From Opitutia bacterium (GTDB lineage: Bacteria > Verrucomicrobiota > Verrucomicrobiae > Opitutales > UBA953), in contig CANKZO010000155.1 in assembly GCA_947488485.1 (NCBI GenBank), forward strand, positions 1 through 5,662: 5,662 nucleotides of DNA, in the 5' to 3' direction. Each line of letters opens with the position of its first letter. Within the stretch, counting starts at the first letter, position 1. The position numbers and the translations under genes were made by a program. Below the pieces are notes generated by a model, which was given only the letters and a program-made list of their open reading frames with translations, searched no databases and was not told where the DNA came from. This document shows positions 5,403 to 5,662 of this stretch, piece by piece.

Positions 5403-5662
5403 TTAGAGCGTTTTGACGATTAGATTGCGCCAGCGGATCTCGCCGCCGTGGGTCTGGAGCATAATCGGACCTTTGGAGGGGAGGGGATTGGCGCGGTCCC
5501 AGTAGTTTTCCATCTTGGCGTGGTCGACGACCATGCGGCCGTTGAGCCAGATCGTGGTGACGTCGCCCTTCTGGATGATGCGGAAGGCATTCCATTCGCC
5601 GAAGGGCTTGTCGGCGGCCACGAGCGGGTCGCGTCCGGGGGCGCCGGGCGTGTTATTGAAAA
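5403..5662 (-). CDS. DUF1080 / 3-keto-disaccharide hydrolase family protein, C-terminal part (5' end outside window)
   Basis: The frame is open from the right window edge to TAA at 5405-5403, giving 85 complete residues with the start outside the window. The visible part matches the end of the DUF1080 (3-keto-disaccharide hydrolase, PF06439) jelly roll: FGEWNAFRII, then TTIWLNGRMVVDH, then YWDRANPLPSKGPIMLQTHG and the closing RWRNLIVKTL. An in-frame GTG at 5621-5619 is not a credible start because the homology continues upstream of it. Family members are secreted proteins; some have been linked to hydrolysis of 3-keto-sugars made by glycoside oxidoreductases, but most are uncharacterised. It is the first visible gene of the minus-strand operon and ends one base before the LamG start. 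Both products have the concanavalin A-like fold, which hints at action on the same carbohydrate. The promoter must lie beyond the window. Confidence 0.88.
   Translation of the reverse strand, partial: FNNTPGAPGRDPLVAADKPFGEWNAFRIIQKGDVTTIWLNGRMVVDHAKMENYWDRANPLPSKGPIMLQTHGGEIRWRNLIVKTL

Overview
The window is a GC-rich bacterial chromosomal fragment. Most of its genes encode exported enzymes of families that are strongly expanded in the Planctomycetota-Verrucomicrobiota group: ceramidase-like proteins, DUF1080, LamG, a PHP-domain protein and a BD-FAE-like alpha/beta hydrolase. Starts without visible Shine-Dalgarno sequences and a GGTAGGGT/ACCCTACC inverted repeat fit that group. My best guess is Verrucomicrobiota (Opitutae-like), but this is an inference from gene families, not a phylogenetic result.

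Layout, left to right. (1) Positions 2-583, plus strand: the C-terminal 193 residues of a PHP-superfamily metal-dependent phosphoesterase-like protein, whose start lies outside the window. (2) Positions 584-828: a non-coding convergent junction. It is built almost entirely of short degenerate tandem repeats, mostly with a 7-base period, followed by an inverted repeat that could be a bidirectional terminator. The first repeat block begins inside the PHP gene and contains its stop codon. (3) Positions 829-5662, minus strand: five tightly packed genes read from right to left. They are a DUF1080 (3-keto-disaccharide hydrolase family) protein cut by the window edge, a LamG/concanavalin-A-like protein, two consecutive ceramidase-like proteins (450 and 494 aa), and an alpha/beta hydrolase. 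Gaps are 1 nt, a 4-nt ATGA overlap, 17 nt and 9 nt, so this is very probably one operon with its promoter beyond the right edge.

How the genes may work together: the four minus-strand proteins with visible N-termini all start with a signal peptide, so the operon looks like an extracytoplasmic module. DUF1080 and LamG proteins suggest carbohydrate or glycoconjugate handling, the alpha/beta hydrolase suggests ester removal, and the two ceramidase-like proteins suggest amide or ester hydrolysis of an unknown substrate. Both ceramidase-like proteins keep the likely zinc-site residues but lack the serine nucleophile of true neutral ceramidases. The alpha/beta hydrolase lacks an acidic residue at the expected catalytic position. 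The substrate cannot be named from the sequence. The most unusual non-coding feature is the mosaic of tandem repeats at 575-781. I saw no tRNA, rRNA, CRISPR array or insertion sequence.
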